Positions 1 through 9,089 are shown, counted from the stretch's first letter. The stretch: 64,000 bases of DNA from Eubacteriaceae bacterium Marseille-Q4139 (GCA_018223415.1 JAGTTQ010000001.1:3769365-3833364), one strand, 5' to 3'. A program made the numbers and translations. The notes: generated from the sequence alone by a model not told the origin.

Positions 1-965
1 CTTAAAATGGCCGCCTCAAGCCCCGATTCCCGGAGCCATTTGAGGTCGCCCATGGTATTTTTCGAGCCGGGCAGGATCACCATGTCGGCGTCAGAAACCT
101 CTCCCGGCCGCGTCACATAAGAAAGTGCGATGCCGGGAAGCCGCTCCAGCACGTTGAAATCCGTAAAGTTTGAGATCCGCGGGAGGCGCACCACGGCAAT
201 CCGCGCAAACGCATGGGAAAACTTTTCTTTTTCCTGCCCGGAAAGCCGCTCTGCCAGGCTGTCCTCGTCGTCGATATCCGCTTCCATATATGGTACTACT
301 CCGGCCACCGGAATCGGGATCCTGTCATAGAGCATGGCAAGGCCAGGCTTTAAAATCTCCTTGTCGCCGCGGAATTTGTTGATAATAAAGGCTTTAATCC
401 GCGCCCGCTCCGCTTCCGAAAGAAGCGCCGCCGTGCCATAAAGCTGGGCAAACACGCCGCCCCTGTCGATGTCGCCTGCCAAAAGCACCGGCGCGTCAAG
501 AAGCTCTGCAAGCCCCATGTTTACGATGTCATTTTCCCGCAGGTTGATCTCCGCCGGGCTCCCTGCCCCCTCGATGACAATCACGTCGTATTTGGCCGCC
601 AGCGTCTCGTATGCCTTTTTAATTTCCGGGATCAGGCTCTTTTTCATCTTAAAATACTCGGCCGCCGGATAATTCCCGCGGACGACGCCGTTTACGATGA
701 GCTGTGAGCCCATGTTCGACGTGGGCTTTAATAAGATCGGGTTCATGGCCACCTCCGGCTCTGCACCGGCCGCCTCCGCCTGCATCACCTGGGCGCGGCC
801 CATCTCCAGCCCTTCTTTTGTGATAAAAGAATTGAGAGCCATGTTCTGGGACTTAAAAGGCGCCGGCCGGAAGCCGTCCTCCTTAAAAATCCGGCAGAGG
901 CCGGCGGCGAGAAAGCTCTTCCCGGCGTTTGACATGGTTCCCTGTATCATAATTACCTTCGCCAT
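1..965 (-). CDS. cobQ: Cobyric acid synthase (glutamine-hydrolysing), C-terminus cut by window edge
   Basis: CobQ/CbiP amidates side chains b, d, e and g of adenosylcobyrinic acid a,c-diamide with glutamine and ATP, giving adenosylcobyric acid in the cytoplasm. About 321 residues are visible. The protein begins MAKVIMIQGTMSNAGKS, a P-loop-like ATP site of the DTBS/CobQ family, followed by FKSQNMALNS and an EGAGSPAEINL segment typical of CobQ. The C-terminal glutaminase domain, with its Cys-His-Glu triad, only begins near position 1 (VILPGSKNT) and lies mostly outside the window. The start is supported by GGAGGAA just upstream of the ATG. It is the last visible gene of the cobalamin operon, 65 bases after cbiB. 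The family is certain; the integrity of the missing third cannot be judged. Confidence 0.95.
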   Translation of the reverse strand, partial: MAKVIMIQGTMSNAGKSFLAAGLCRIFKEDGFRPAPFKSQNMALNSFITKEGLEMGRAQVMQAEAAGAEPEVAMNPILLKPTSNMGSQLIVNGVVRGNYPAAEYFKMKKSLIPEIKKAYETLAAKYDVIVIEGAGSPAEINLRENDIVNMGLAELLDAPVLLAGDIDRGGVFAQLYGTAALLSEAERARIKAFIINKFRGDKEILKPGLAMLYDRIPIPVAGVVPYMEADIDDEDSLAERLSGQEKEKFSHAFARIAVVRLPRISNFTDFNVLERLPGIALSYVTRPGEVSDADMVILPGSKNTMGDLKWLRESGLEAAIL

Positions 966-1030
966 ATGATTCCTCCTGACTGTTTCCGGACTGGGAGACT
1001 GCCGTTTCGCGGCGCAAAGCCCATTCCCTG

Positions 1031-1996
1031 TCAAAATAAGAGCTGGATCCCGCAAAAAAGCGCCGCTGAAAGAAAGGCTGTCCAATATAAGAGCCGGCAG
1101 GCCAGGCGGATGTCCTCCGGTACCGGCGGCCGTCTGTCATCGCCGATGAACGGCTTTTTATAAAGCGTTCCGAAATACCAGGCGTCCCCGGCCAGCCGGA
1201 TCCCAAGCGCCCCGGCGCAGGCAGCCTCCGTCTGGGCCGAATTGGGGCTTGCGTGGCAGAATCGGTCGCGCTTAAAAATCCGCCATGCCCCCCGCCAGTC
1301 AAGCCCCGAAAGAAAGGCCGCCGCAATCATGAGAAGCGCCGACAGCCTGGACGGCAGAAAATTGGCCGCGTCGTCAAGCTTTGCCGCCGCCCGGCCGAAA
1401 AACAGGTATTTGTCATTTTTATAGCCCACCATGGAGTCCATGGTGTTGACGGCCTTATAGAGAAGCCCCAAAAGCGGGCCGCCGAGAGCCAGATAAAAAA
1501 GCGGAGCCACAACTCCGTCAGACGTATTTTCCGCCACAGTTTCCACGGCTGCCTTCGTCACTCCCTCGAATGTCAGCGCCTTTGTGTCGCGGCCGACGAT
1601 CCTGGAGACGGCCTTCCTGGCGTCCGCCAGCGTCCCGGTTTTCAGTTCTCGGTACACGTTCATGCTCTCGGTCTTTAAGGAGCGGACGGCCAGCGCCTGC
1701 CAGCAGAAAAAGACCGACACAAAAAGGCCGGCCATGCGGTTTAAAGTGAAGGCGGCAAAAAGGATCCCGCCGAAAAAGAACGCCGTTTCGAAAAGGACGA
1801 GAACCACCAGAAAAACGCCGCCTGCCAGAAGAGCTTTTTCGCTCCTTTCGCAAAAGCGGCGCACCAGGCGTTCCGTCCCCTCGATCATAAGCCCCATGAG
1901 GCGCACCGGATGATAAATCCAGCGCGGGTCCCCAAGGAGAAGATCCAGAAGATATCCGGATAACAGTATGGCTGCAAGTTCAGGCCTGCTTATCAT
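1031..1996 (-). CDS. cbiB: Adenosylcobinamide-phosphate synthase CbiB
   Basis: CbiB/CobD attaches the (R)-1-amino-2-propanol phosphate arm, or aminopropanol, to adenosylcobyric acid to make adenosylcobinamide phosphate. It is an integral membrane enzyme. The 321 residues match the family length of about 310-325. The N-terminal pattern GYLLDLLLGDPRWIYHPVRL (near residues 14-33) is the family signature; ENTSDGVVAPLFY and a VGYKND segment also fit, and several hydrophobic segments are spread through the chain. A GGAGA ribosome binding site precedes the ATG. It lies between the small membrane gene and cobQ. CobD, the decarboxylase that supplies aminopropanol phosphate, is not seen in this window. 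Confidence 0.95.
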   Translation of the reverse strand: MISRPELAAILLSGYLLDLLLGDPRWIYHPVRLMGLMIEGTERLVRRFCERSEKALLAGGVFLVVLVLFETAFFFGGILFAAFTLNRMAGLFVSVFFCWQALAVRSLKTESMNVYRELKTGTLADARKAVSRIVGRDTKALTFEGVTKAAVETVAENTSDGVVAPLFYLALGGPLLGLLYKAVNTMDSMVGYKNDKYLFFGRAAAKLDDAANFLPSRLSALLMIAAAFLSGLDWRGAWRIFKRDRFCHASPNSAQTEAACAGALGIRLAGDAWYFGTLYKKPFIGDDRRPPVPEDIRLACRLLYWTAFLSAALFCGIQLLF

Positions 1997-2024
1997 GTCG
2001 TTTCTCCAATGCAGCTTTCTAATG

Positions 2025-2321
2025 TTATTTCATGTATTTCTGGTTGTTTTTATATGCCAGAATGATGATGTACACCGTCAGGATCAAAAACAGAGCCTGC
2101 CAGACCACCGGCAGGAAAACCTGCTGGAAGTAAAGGGCTAAAAATGCCAGATCCAGCCCCCAGAGGATTTTCGCAAAGCCTTCCGTTTTGCACCAGGCAT
2201 TCAGATCCGCATCTTCCTCAATCAGAAGCTTTGACGTCGGCGGGGTGAATTTTCTCGTAATCACGAGGCCGCCGTAGATCAGGAAGCATGCGCTTAAGAG
2301 CAAGAGAAAAAATACTACCAT
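2025..2321 (-). CDS. Small membrane protein of unknown function in the cob operon
   Basis: A 98-residue protein that I do not recognise. It has an N-terminal hydrophobic segment (residues 1-20), a polar stretch with several acidic residues and one Cys (about 30-47), and two further hydrophobic segments (about 50-65 and 70-90), ending in a short basic tail. That suggests three membrane passes. The ribosome binding site is weak (AAAGGAC about 11 bases upstream). It sits between the cobC-like phosphatase gene and cbiB, on the same strand with short spacers, so it is probably co-transcribed with the cobalamin genes. A role in cobalamin assembly at the membrane, where CobS and CbiB work, is possible but is only a guess from position. 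Confidence 0.7.
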   Translation of the reverse strand: MVVFFLLLLSACFLIYGGLVITRKFTPPTSKLLIEEDADLNAWCKTEGFAKILWGLDLAFLALYFQQVFLPVVWQALFLILTVYIIILAYKNNQKYMK

Positions 2322-2359
2322 GTGAAAGTCCGTCCTTTTCTTTTCGTTGTACTGTCTGT

Positions 2360-2995
2360 TTAAGGATTATACCACCATTCGCCGGTTCTTGCAACATTTG
2401 TAAGACGCAGAGGTTCCCGGGAAAGTACGGCGCGGTACCCTTCCAGGTTTTTTAGCTGCCAGTCATAATAGCCCTTCGCCGGTTCTGCGTATGCCTCAAA
2501 AAGCGTCATAATCGTCCCGCCGTGGACGACAAACACCGCGGTGCATGGTTCGGCAGGCGAAAATTCCCCGGAAAGCTTCAAAAATGCCTGCTTTGTCCTC
2601 TCCTTAAAGGCTGCGACAGCTTCGCCGCCCGGAAATTTTTCAATTTTCCCTGTCCGCAGAAATTCCTGATACGCCTGGTGGCCGAGAAGCTCCTTGTAGG
2701 TTTTCCCCTCAAATTCGCCGAACTCGCATTCCCGAAAGTCTGGAATCTCCCGCCGCAAAAGATCGGGATACCGCTCTTTTGGAAACAGGAGCTCGGCCGT
2801 CTCCCTGCATCGTTCCATGGGGCTCGTATAAATGGCAGAAATCCCGGAGGAAATCAGACCTTGTATGCGTTCCCGTGTTCCGTTCTTTTTTAAAAGTTCG
2901 CGGCACTCCCCGGAAAGCGGCTCGTCTGTCGACCCGATGTAGCGGTGTTCCCGGTTCCCGTCTGTGGCGCCGTGCCTGAAAAAAATAAGTTCCAT
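2360..2995 (-). CDS. cobC: Histidine phosphatase family protein, probable alpha-ribazole phosphatase
   Basis: A phosphoglycerate-mutase-like histidine phosphatase of 211 residues. The phosphohistidine motif RHGATDGN lies near residues 7-14 and the second histidine in VVHGGTIM near residue 155. A conserved glutamate region (ECEFGEFEGKTYKEL) fits the CobC/GpmB branch. In this operon, directly after cobS and cobT, the likely reaction is removal of the 5'-phosphate from alpha-ribazole phosphate or from adenosylcobalamin phosphate. AAGGAG lies 7 bases before the ATG. The family is clear from the motifs; the substrate is inferred from the neighbours, since paralogues of this family act on many phosphoesters. 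Confidence 0.85.
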   Translation of the reverse strand: MELIFFRHGATDGNREHRYIGSTDEPLSGECRELLKKNGTRERIQGLISSGISAIYTSPMERCRETAELLFPKERYPDLLRREIPDFRECEFGEFEGKTYKELLGHQAYQEFLRTGKIEKFPGGEAVAAFKERTKQAFLKLSGEFSPAEPCTAVFVVHGGTIMTLFEAYAEPAKGYYDWQLKNLEGYRAVLSREPLRLTNVARTGEWWYNP

Positions 2996-3043
2996 AAAAT
3001 TCTCCTTACGGATGTATCCTGACAGGGCATGGCCCGCAGGAAA

Positions 3044-3796
3044 CTACAAAAGCCGGCCGGAAAGAAGGAGCCCAGCCGAAAGCGTAAGCTCGCAGAGTTC
3101 CAGAAAATATCCCGCCAGATCGCCGGTAATCCCGCCGAATTCCTTTTTCGCCATGCGGCAGAAAGAAATCCAGGTAATACCGGAAAAAAGAAGCGAAAAC
3201 ACACCGCCTGTAAGATTTCCCAAAGCGGCTGCCGCTCCTGAAAGCAAAATCCAGAAGGCCATGGCCGCCGCCGTTTTTTTCTGGCTGCTGTCTTTTGTAA
3301 GCTCTGAAAGCATGCCGCTTCCCCTGGCGTTTGGAAGAAGGGCCACCGAAAGTCCGCTGAAGGCCCGCGAAAGGACAAATCCTGCCGCCGCAGGCTTTGC
3401 CTCCTCCCAGGTGAGCATCGAGTAGACGCCGGCCAGAAGAAGCAGGTACAAAACGCCGCTTATGACGGCAAAGGCGCCTGTGTGGGAATCCTTTAAGATT
3501 TCTAACTTCTTCTCTCTGTCTCCCCAGGAAGCCCTGGCGTCACAGGTGTCCAGAAAGCCGTCCATGTGGATACCGCCGGTTACAAGGAGCGGCACTGCGG
3601 CCAGAACAGCCCCTTTTAAAAGGGCGTTGGCCCCCATCCGTTCCAGAAGCCAGAAGGCCAGAAGGAAGGCCGCGCCCACAAAAATCCCCACGCAGGGGAA
3701 AAAGCAGATGGCACGCCGCCTGTCCTTTTCCTCCCATGGAAACTGCGGCGCAGGAAGCCTGGAATACATGGAAATGGCGATGAAAAACGGCTTCAT
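3044..3796 (-). CDS. cobS: Adenosylcobinamide-GDP ribazoletransferase CobS
   Basis: CobS joins adenosylcobinamide-GDP to alpha-ribazole (phosphate) to complete the lower nucleotide loop of cobalamin. It is an integral membrane enzyme. The 250 residues match the family. The metal and substrate motif GGIHMDGFLDTCDA (about residues 73-86) and the following DSHTGAFAVI segment are diagnostic, and hydrophobic helices fill the rest. Its ATG overlaps the stop of cobT by 4 bases (ATGA), so the two are probably translationally coupled. The GTP-dependent kinase/guanylyltransferase CobU, which makes its substrate, is not in this window. Confidence 0.95.
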   Translation of the reverse strand: MKPFFIAISMYSRLPAPQFPWEEKDRRRAICFFPCVGIFVGAAFLLAFWLLERMGANALLKGAVLAAVPLLVTGGIHMDGFLDTCDARASWGDREKKLEILKDSHTGAFAVISGVLYLLLLAGVYSMLTWEEAKPAAAGFVLSRAFSGLSVALLPNARGSGMLSELTKDSSQKKTAAAMAFWILLSGAAAALGNLTGGVFSLLFSGITWISFCRMAKKEFGGITGDLAGYFLELCELTLSAGLLLSGRLL

Positions 3797-4935
3797 GTTC
3801 TCTCTCCTTCGTAGTCCTCGTAGGCTTTAACCGCGATGTCATCAAAGGTGCTCATGCCCTCATAGACGGCCGCCGCCATGGTAAGAAGCGGAAAAAGCGC
3901 CACGGCGCCGCTCCCCTCTCCCAGATGCATGCCGAAATCCATGGGCGCCTTTATGGAAAGGGCTTCCATGACGCGCTTTGCGGCCGGCTCCGACGACACA
4001 TGGGAGGCCAGAAGGAAATCTCTCGTCCCCGGGAAAATCCGGACGGCTAAAAGCGCCGCCGCCGCCGAGATAAAGCCGTCGATAACCACAGGGAGCCGGT
4101 GGACGGCGCCGCCCAAAAATAGGCCGCAGATCCCGGCAATGTCAAAGCCGCCAAGCTCGGAAAGAAGCATCACGGCCTCTTCGCCCGAGGCCTTTTCCCC
4201 GTCAAAGTCCGGATGGGCCGCAAAAAAACGGGCTACTGCCATGGAAACCGCCTCTTTCTTCCGCTTTAAGCCTTCATCGGAAAGGCCGGCGCCGCGGCCC
4301 GTAGCTTCCTCCGGCGAGATGCCAAGTAAGACGGCAGAAAGGGCGCTCGTCGGCGTCGTGTTCCCGATACCCATCTCTCCGGTTGCAAGGAGGTCATATC
4401 CCATATCCTTTAAGTCCCCGGCCAACTCCATGCCGGACAGCAGGGCGCTTCTGCACTCCTTAAGGCTCATGGCCGGTTCTCTCGCAATGTTTCCGCTCCC
4501 CTGACGGATTTTCCGATCAAGAAGACGAAACGGCTCCAGATTTAAAACGCCGCCCCGCTCTCCCAGCATCCCCATGTCCACCGGGAAAATATCGGTGCCG
4601 GAAATCCTGCACATGGCCGAGGTACACGTCTTTCCCGACGTGAAATTTTCCGCCACGATCCGCGTCACTTCCTGGCCGGTCTGGCTGACGCCCTCCGCCA
4701 CGACGCCGTGGTCGGCGCACATGACCGCCAGGGCCGTCTTTAGGGGAAACATGCCGTCTGCCGTCCCGCGGATGCCCGCCATCTGCACAAGGTCTGCCTC
4801 CAGAAGTCCCAGGCTCCCGATGGGCTTTGCGATGGAATTCCACCGCTTCTTTGCCGTCTCCATGGCCTTTTTGTCCAACGGCTTCACGCCTGCGAGCTGC
4901 CTTTTTATGATTTCTGCTTCAGTCAACTGTCCCAT
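3793..4935 (-). CDS. cobT: Nicotinate-nucleotide--dimethylbenzimidazole phosphoribosyltransferase CobT
   Basis: CobT transfers phosphoribose from nicotinate mononucleotide to a lower-ligand base such as 5,6-dimethylbenzimidazole, making alpha-ribazole phosphate. The 380 residues are slightly longer than the usual 345-360. Visible family features are the ADHGVVAEGVSQTGQEVT stretch (about residues 95-112), GEMGIGNTTPTSA (about 185-197) and, near the C-terminus, HLGEGSGA, whose Glu corresponds to the catalytic Glu317 of Salmonella CobT. It starts inside the end of cbiA (17-base overlap) and ends inside the start of cobS. Which base it activates cannot be read from the sequence; many anaerobes use other benzimidazoles or purines. 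Confidence 0.95.
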   Translation of the reverse strand: MGQLTEAEIIKRQLAGVKPLDKKAMETAKKRWNSIAKPIGSLGLLEADLVQMAGIRGTADGMFPLKTALAVMCADHGVVAEGVSQTGQEVTRIVAENFTSGKTCTSAMCRISGTDIFPVDMGMLGERGGVLNLEPFRLLDRKIRQGSGNIAREPAMSLKECRSALLSGMELAGDLKDMGYDLLATGEMGIGNTTPTSALSAVLLGISPEEATGRGAGLSDEGLKRKKEAVSMAVARFFAAHPDFDGEKASGEEAVMLLSELGGFDIAGICGLFLGGAVHRLPVVIDGFISAAAALLAVRIFPGTRDFLLASHVSSEPAAKRVMEALSIKAPMDFGMHLGEGSGAVALFPLLTMAAAVYEGMSTFDDIAVKAYEDYEGERT

Positions 4936-6298
4936 GTCCCGTCCTTTCTCTCCTTCTGCACGCCGCTTTCAGAAAGCCCGCCGGCATGGAGCTGTAAAAA
5001 TGAAAGTGGGGGAATCCGGCATAAAAATCCGTCCTTCCGAAGCCGCATTCCCAATTTCTCCCCGTCAATGGCTTGACTGCCGTATAGTCTGTCCCATTTT
5101 CCGTCGTATCCCAGTAATGGAATTCATGAGCCGGGGACTTGTCTCCAAAAAGCAGCTCCTTCTCTTTTGAAGAAACCGTCACATAGCCGAACCGGCCAAG
5201 CTTTCCCGTATAAAAACCGCGTCCCGGAAGATATCCCGCCATCGGATATGCGTTTCCCGCCTGATCCTCCAGTTCCTCCTTCAGGTATAAAAAGCCGCCG
5301 CACTCCGCAATGCACGGCATCTGATCGGAAAGGGCACTTTTTACGGCCATACGCATGGCGCGGTTTTCGGAAAGCTCCCGCACATAAAGCTCCGGGTAGC
5401 CGCCGCCAAGATAGAGCCCGTCCGTCCCCTCCGGAAGCTTTTTGTCATGAAGCGGGGAAAAGTACGAGATCCTGGCTCCCATGGCCTCCAAAAGCTCCAG
5501 ATTGTCCCGGTAATAAAAGCAGAACGCCTCATCCATCGCCACCGCGATCTTTGGTTTTCCCGGTAAAACGGGGATGTCCGGCGGGGTAAAGGAAAGGGGC
5601 GGCGCCGAGTCCGCCAGCTCCATGAGGCCTTCCAGGTCTATGGTTTTCCCAACTGCTTCGGCAAGCGCCTCCGTCTGCTCCTTAAAGCCCCGGATTTCCT
5701 CCGGTCTCAGAAGCCCCAGATGGCGGCTCTCCCAGGAAATGTCCTTTAAAACAGGCACATAGCCCAGGACGCGGACGGGAAGCTCCGCCTCCGCAGCCTT
5801 TTTAAGCCCCGGATACAGGGACGGGGATAAACGGTTAAAAATCACGCCTGCAATCTGGCTGTCCTTCCGAAACTCCAGAAAGCCGCGTATCAGGGCCAGT
5901 ACCGAAAGGCTTGTCCTGGACGCATCCGCAATGAGCACCACAGGCGTCTTCGTAAGCTTTGCGATTTCATAGGCGCTGGCCCGGTCGGAAAGGCCGGAAA
6001 GCCCGTCGTAATAGCCCATGACGCCCTCCAAAACGCCGACAGCGCCCGAAACTCCCCCGTGGCGTCCGAGAAGGAACCGCAAGGTATCAGGCCTTAGGAA
6101 AAAGCTGTCCAGGTTATAAGAGGGGATCCCCAGAACGCGGCTGTGGAACATGGGGTCGATGTAGTCCGGGCCGCATTTAAAGGCGCGTACCGAATGCCCT
6201 TCATCGGAAAGGAGCTTTAACAGGGCGCAGGTCAGCATGGTTTTCCCCTGTCCGCTGGCGGCGGCCGCCGCTAAAAATCTCGGAAACCGTATTTCCAT
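4919..6298 (-). CDS. cbiA: Cobyrinate a,c-diamide synthase CbiA
   Basis: CbiA amidates the a and c acetate side chains of cobyrinic acid using glutamine and ATP. The 459-residue chain has an N-terminal ATP-binding domain with AAAASGQGKTMLTCALL (about residues 11-27) and the FKCGPDYIDPMFH substrate segment, then a C-terminal class I glutaminase domain with YLGGGYPELY and the nucleophile Cys in CIAECGGFLYL (about residues 327-337). The start lies 5 bases after the stop of the upstream fusion gene, and the end overlaps cobT by 17 bases. Together with cobQ, the operon thus encodes both corrin amidation enzymes. Confidence 0.95.
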   Translation of the reverse strand: MEIRFPRFLAAAAASGQGKTMLTCALLKLLSDEGHSVRAFKCGPDYIDPMFHSRVLGIPSYNLDSFFLRPDTLRFLLGRHGGVSGAVGVLEGVMGYYDGLSGLSDRASAYEIAKLTKTPVVLIADASRTSLSVLALIRGFLEFRKDSQIAGVIFNRLSPSLYPGLKKAAEAELPVRVLGYVPVLKDISWESRHLGLLRPEEIRGFKEQTEALAEAVGKTIDLEGLMELADSAPPLSFTPPDIPVLPGKPKIAVAMDEAFCFYYRDNLELLEAMGARISYFSPLHDKKLPEGTDGLYLGGGYPELYVRELSENRAMRMAVKSALSDQMPCIAECGGFLYLKEELEDQAGNAYPMAGYLPGRGFYTGKLGRFGYVTVSSKEKELLFGDKSPAHEFHYWDTTENGTDYTAVKPLTGRNWECGFGRTDFYAGFPHFHFYSSMPAGFLKAACRRRERTGHGTVD

Positions 6299-6303
6299 GG
6301 GCT

Positions 6304-8355
6304 TTACTCTCCCTTCCCTGTAAACGATACGATCCAGACAGGGTTCTGCCCCATCATCAGATGGCTTTTTCCGGCCCGCCTCGACCTGGCCGCCGAAAGC
6401 TGTACCATCTCTTCATCCCGGATTCCCGCCTCCCGGATAAATTCCAGGACGGCTCCAAGGGATTCCGGCGTAATTAGGTTCACCACAACGCGGGCTTCCC
6501 TGTTTTTTTCCAGGACTGCCGAAAGGATCTCCTTCATGTGCCCGCCGCTTCCGCCCACAAACACATGGGTCGGGGCCGGAAGGCCGGAAAAGGCCCCCGG
6601 CGCCTCGCCGCTTACAATATGCAGGTTCTCCAGACAGAATTTCCTTTTATTTTCCTCCAGAAGCGCAAGGGCCTCCGGATCGCGCTCCACCGCGTAAACG
6701 GAAACCGTCTCGGAAAGCCTGGCGCACTCGACGGATACGGAACCCGTTCCCGCTCCGATGTCATAGACGACGGCATGTTCCGTAAGCTCCAGCTTGGCAA
6801 GGGAAACGGCGCGCACCTCCTGCTTTGTCATCGGCACATCGCCCCGCAGGAATTCTGCGTCCGAAAGCCCGTGGGTGAGCCTTACATGTCCTGCCCCGGG
6901 ATTTTCCGCAAGAATCAGCGAAAGCGGCGAAAGCTCCCTGTCTTTCAGTTCCTCTGGTGTCCCAACGTCAATGCATTCCGACGGCAGGGAAAGGTTTTCG
7001 CCGACAGTTATCTTTGTCTGCTCCATCCCGGCGCTCAAAAGGGCGGCACAGACTTTTTTTAAGGCATCCGCCCCGCCGGCCAGAAAGAGCACCCGTCCAT
7101 GGCGCCTGACGGCCGCCGCAATATCGGCTTCCCGCCCGTGAAGGCTCACAAACCGCACATCCTCCCAGGAGCTTCCGATTCTGGAAAAGAAAAAGCCCAC
7201 CGAGGAAATGCCGGGAATCACCTCAACAGAAAAATCCGGCCGGCCTTTGAAAGCCTCAAGAAGCCCTTTTGCCCCGCTGTAAAAGCCCGTGTCCCCGGAG
7301 AGCGCTACGCAGGTGTCCTCGTATTCCGGGTGCTCCAAAAGAAACGAAAGGAGCTTTTGCGGCTGGTACTCACAGAGCACCGGCTTTCCAAAGCCTTTAA
7401 GGCTCTCCGCAAGCCTCTTGGAACCTGCGATCAACTGGCAGGAGGAAAACGCCTCGCGTGCCCGTTTTGTAAGCATCGAAAGATCCCCCGGCCCGGCTCC
7501 CACCAGGCGCAGCCGCCGTCCGGCGCCCTTTAACGCACAGCCAAGCCGTTCCTCTAAAAGGGAAACGGCATCCTCAAAAGAAAGCCCCGTCTCCGCAGGC
7601 CTTCCGATTACGATGAGGCCGGCACCGGCGCGCCAGGCTGCCTCCGCCTTTTCCGGAAAGCCCCCGGCCGTACCGGACTCCTTCGTCACAAGCCATTTGG
7701 CCTGCACGCTGTTTAGCATGGCAAGGTTTAAGTCCGCGGAAAACGGCCCCTGCATGGCAATCAGGTGTTTCCCGTAAAAACCCATGCGGCCGCAGGTCTC
7801 CACCACCTCCGGCAGGGAGAGCACCCGCGCAAAAACCCGCGACTCCCACCCGGGGAGGGCACAGAACGCCCCCAGCTCCTTGCTCCCGGTCGTCACGAGA
7901 ATATTTCCTTCGGTGCCCTTTAAAAATTCAACGGCGTCTGAAAGCTCCGGAAAGACAAAGACGTTTCCGCCGGAGGTACCGGAGGCTGCCCCCGCAGCGC
8001 CGCCTTCCGTCCCCCTGTCCGCAGAATCCGCACAGATTCTGTCTCCTGCCCGCAGAATTCGCACATATTCTGTCCCTGTTTTCTCGCATGCAAGACGGAT
8101 GTTTTCCGAGACTTCTCCTGCAAACGGATGGGTCGCATCAGCCGCCAGAAGGTAGTCCTCACGTTTAAGCTGTTCCTCCATCAAGACGGCATCCATCCGC
8201 CCGGAAAACACCTTCACAAAATGGCCGGCCGGGATCTCCTCCTTCCCGTATTCCGTGGCCGTAAAGACGTCGGCAAGGACGCCGGACGCCTCCAGCCGTT
8301 TTGCCAAAAGCCGGCCCTCGGTGGTGCCGGCAAACAGACAAATCTTCTTTATCAT
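6304..8355 (-). CDS. Trifunctional fusion CbiJ-CbiE-CbiT (precorrin-6A reductase, C5 and C15 methyltransferase/decarboxylase)
   Basis: One uninterrupted 683-residue chain carries three steps of corrin synthesis. Residues 1 to about 275 are CbiJ/CobK, the cobalt-precorrin-6A reductase: CLFAGTTEGRLLA at the start, DATHPFA near 73-79, VTTGSKELG near 154-162. Residues 281 to about 487 are CbiE, a class III SAM methyltransferase for C5 (LRLVGAGPGDLSMLT, VALSGDTGFYSGAKG, VIPGISSVGFF). Residues about 495-683 are CbiT, the C15 methyltransferase and C12 decarboxylase (YDIGAGTGSVSVECA, a Rossmann SAM site). A Gly/Ala-rich stretch at 113-130 is an insertion in the reductase part. The ATG overlaps the stop of cbiH by 4 bases. 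CbiE-CbiT fusions equal to CobL are common; the added N-terminal reductase is rarer. Confidence 0.93.
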   Translation of the reverse strand: MIKKICLFAGTTEGRLLAKRLEASGVLADVFTATEYGKEEIPAGHFVKVFSGRMDAVLMEEQLKREDYLLAADATHPFAGEVSENIRLACEKTGTEYVRILRAGDRICADSADRGTEGGAAGAASGTSGGNVFVFPELSDAVEFLKGTEGNILVTTGSKELGAFCALPGWESRVFARVLSLPEVVETCGRMGFYGKHLIAMQGPFSADLNLAMLNSVQAKWLVTKESGTAGGFPEKAEAAWRAGAGLIVIGRPAETGLSFEDAVSLLEERLGCALKGAGRRLRLVGAGPGDLSMLTKRAREAFSSCQLIAGSKRLAESLKGFGKPVLCEYQPQKLLSFLLEHPEYEDTCVALSGDTGFYSGAKGLLEAFKGRPDFSVEVIPGISSVGFFFSRIGSSWEDVRFVSLHGREADIAAAVRRHGRVLFLAGGADALKKVCAALLSAGMEQTKITVGENLSLPSECIDVGTPEELKDRELSPLSLILAENPGAGHVRLTHGLSDAEFLRGDVPMTKQEVRAVSLAKLELTEHAVVYDIGAGTGSVSVECARLSETVSVYAVERDPEALALLEENKRKFCLENLHIVSGEAPGAFSGLPAPTHVFVGGSGGHMKEILSAVLEKNREARVVVNLITPESLGAVLEFIREAGIRDEEMVQLSAARSRRAGKSHLMMGQNPVWIVSFTGKGE

Positions 8356-9089
8356 AGGCGGTACCCTCTCGGCGTCACCATAACCTGACTGTCCCGCCCT
8401 TCCAGGAAGGTCTGGCTGTTTCCGATAAACACGGTCGTAAACATGTCGGCTTCATAGTCACGGAGCTCGCCAAGGCTCATAAGCTTTTTCTCTTCCCCGT
8501 CGCGGCCGATATTCCTCACAATCCCGCAGACCGTCTCCGCCGGCCGGGATTTTAAAAGGAGCTCGCAGGCCCGCCTTAAATAATCGGCCCGCTTTTTGCT
8601 GGCCGGGTTGTAAAGGCAGATGGAAAAATCCGCCTCTGCGGCGGCAAGGAGCCGTTTCTCGATCTTCTCCCACGGCGTCAAAAGGTCGCTCAGGCTGATA
8701 ACGGCAAAATCATGGGTCAGCGGCGCGCCAAGAAGCGCCGCGCCGGAAAGGGCCGCCGTGATGCCGGGGACAATCTCGATTTCCACCTCGGGGAATTCCG
8801 TTCCGATCTCATAGATCAGCCCGGCCATGCCGTAGACACCGGCGTCCCCGCTGCAAATCATCGCCGTGGTCTTCCCTTTTTCCGCCTCTGAAAATGCCAT
8901 GCGGCACCGCTCCTTTTCCTGGCGCATGGGTGTCGTCAGGAATTCCTTTCCCGGGAAAAATTCTTCGATCAACTCCACATAGACCGTGTAACCGACGATG
9001 ACGCTGCATTCCTTTAAGGCCTTTTCGGCCCGGATTGTCATGGATTCATAGTCGCCGGGCCCGATGCCCACAACGAAAAGCTTTTTCAT
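8352..9089 (-). CDS. cbiH: Cobalt-precorrin-3B C17-methyltransferase CbiH
   Basis: CbiH (CobJ) methylates C17 and drives ring contraction of the corrin precursor using SAM. The 245 residues begin with the class III methyltransferase motif LFVVGIGPGDYESMT; CSGDAGVYGMAGL (about residues 79-91) and EIVPGITAALSGAALLGAPL (about 105-124) are typical of the CbiH/CobJ branch, as is ICLYNPASKKR. It overlaps cbiF upstream and the triple fusion downstream by 4 bases each, so translation of all three is probably coupled. Discrimination from CbiF and CbiL rests on these motifs and on the presence of separate genes for those steps. Confidence 0.93.
   Translation of the reverse strand: MKKLFVVGIGPGDYESMTIRAEKALKECSVIVGYTVYVELIEEFFPGKEFLTTPMRQEKERCRMAFSEAEKGKTTAMICSGDAGVYGMAGLIYEIGTEFPEVEIEIVPGITAALSGAALLGAPLTHDFAVISLSDLLTPWEKIEKRLLAAAEADFSICLYNPASKKRADYLRRACELLLKSRPAETVCGIVRNIGRDGEEKKLMSLGELRDYEADMFTTVFIGNSQTFLEGRDSQVMVTPRGYRL

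Noticed and set aside
883..1326. A 147-codon minus-strand frame between cobQ and cbiB
   Set aside because: It overlaps both genes in another frame, is Arg/Gly/Ser-rich and has no family features.
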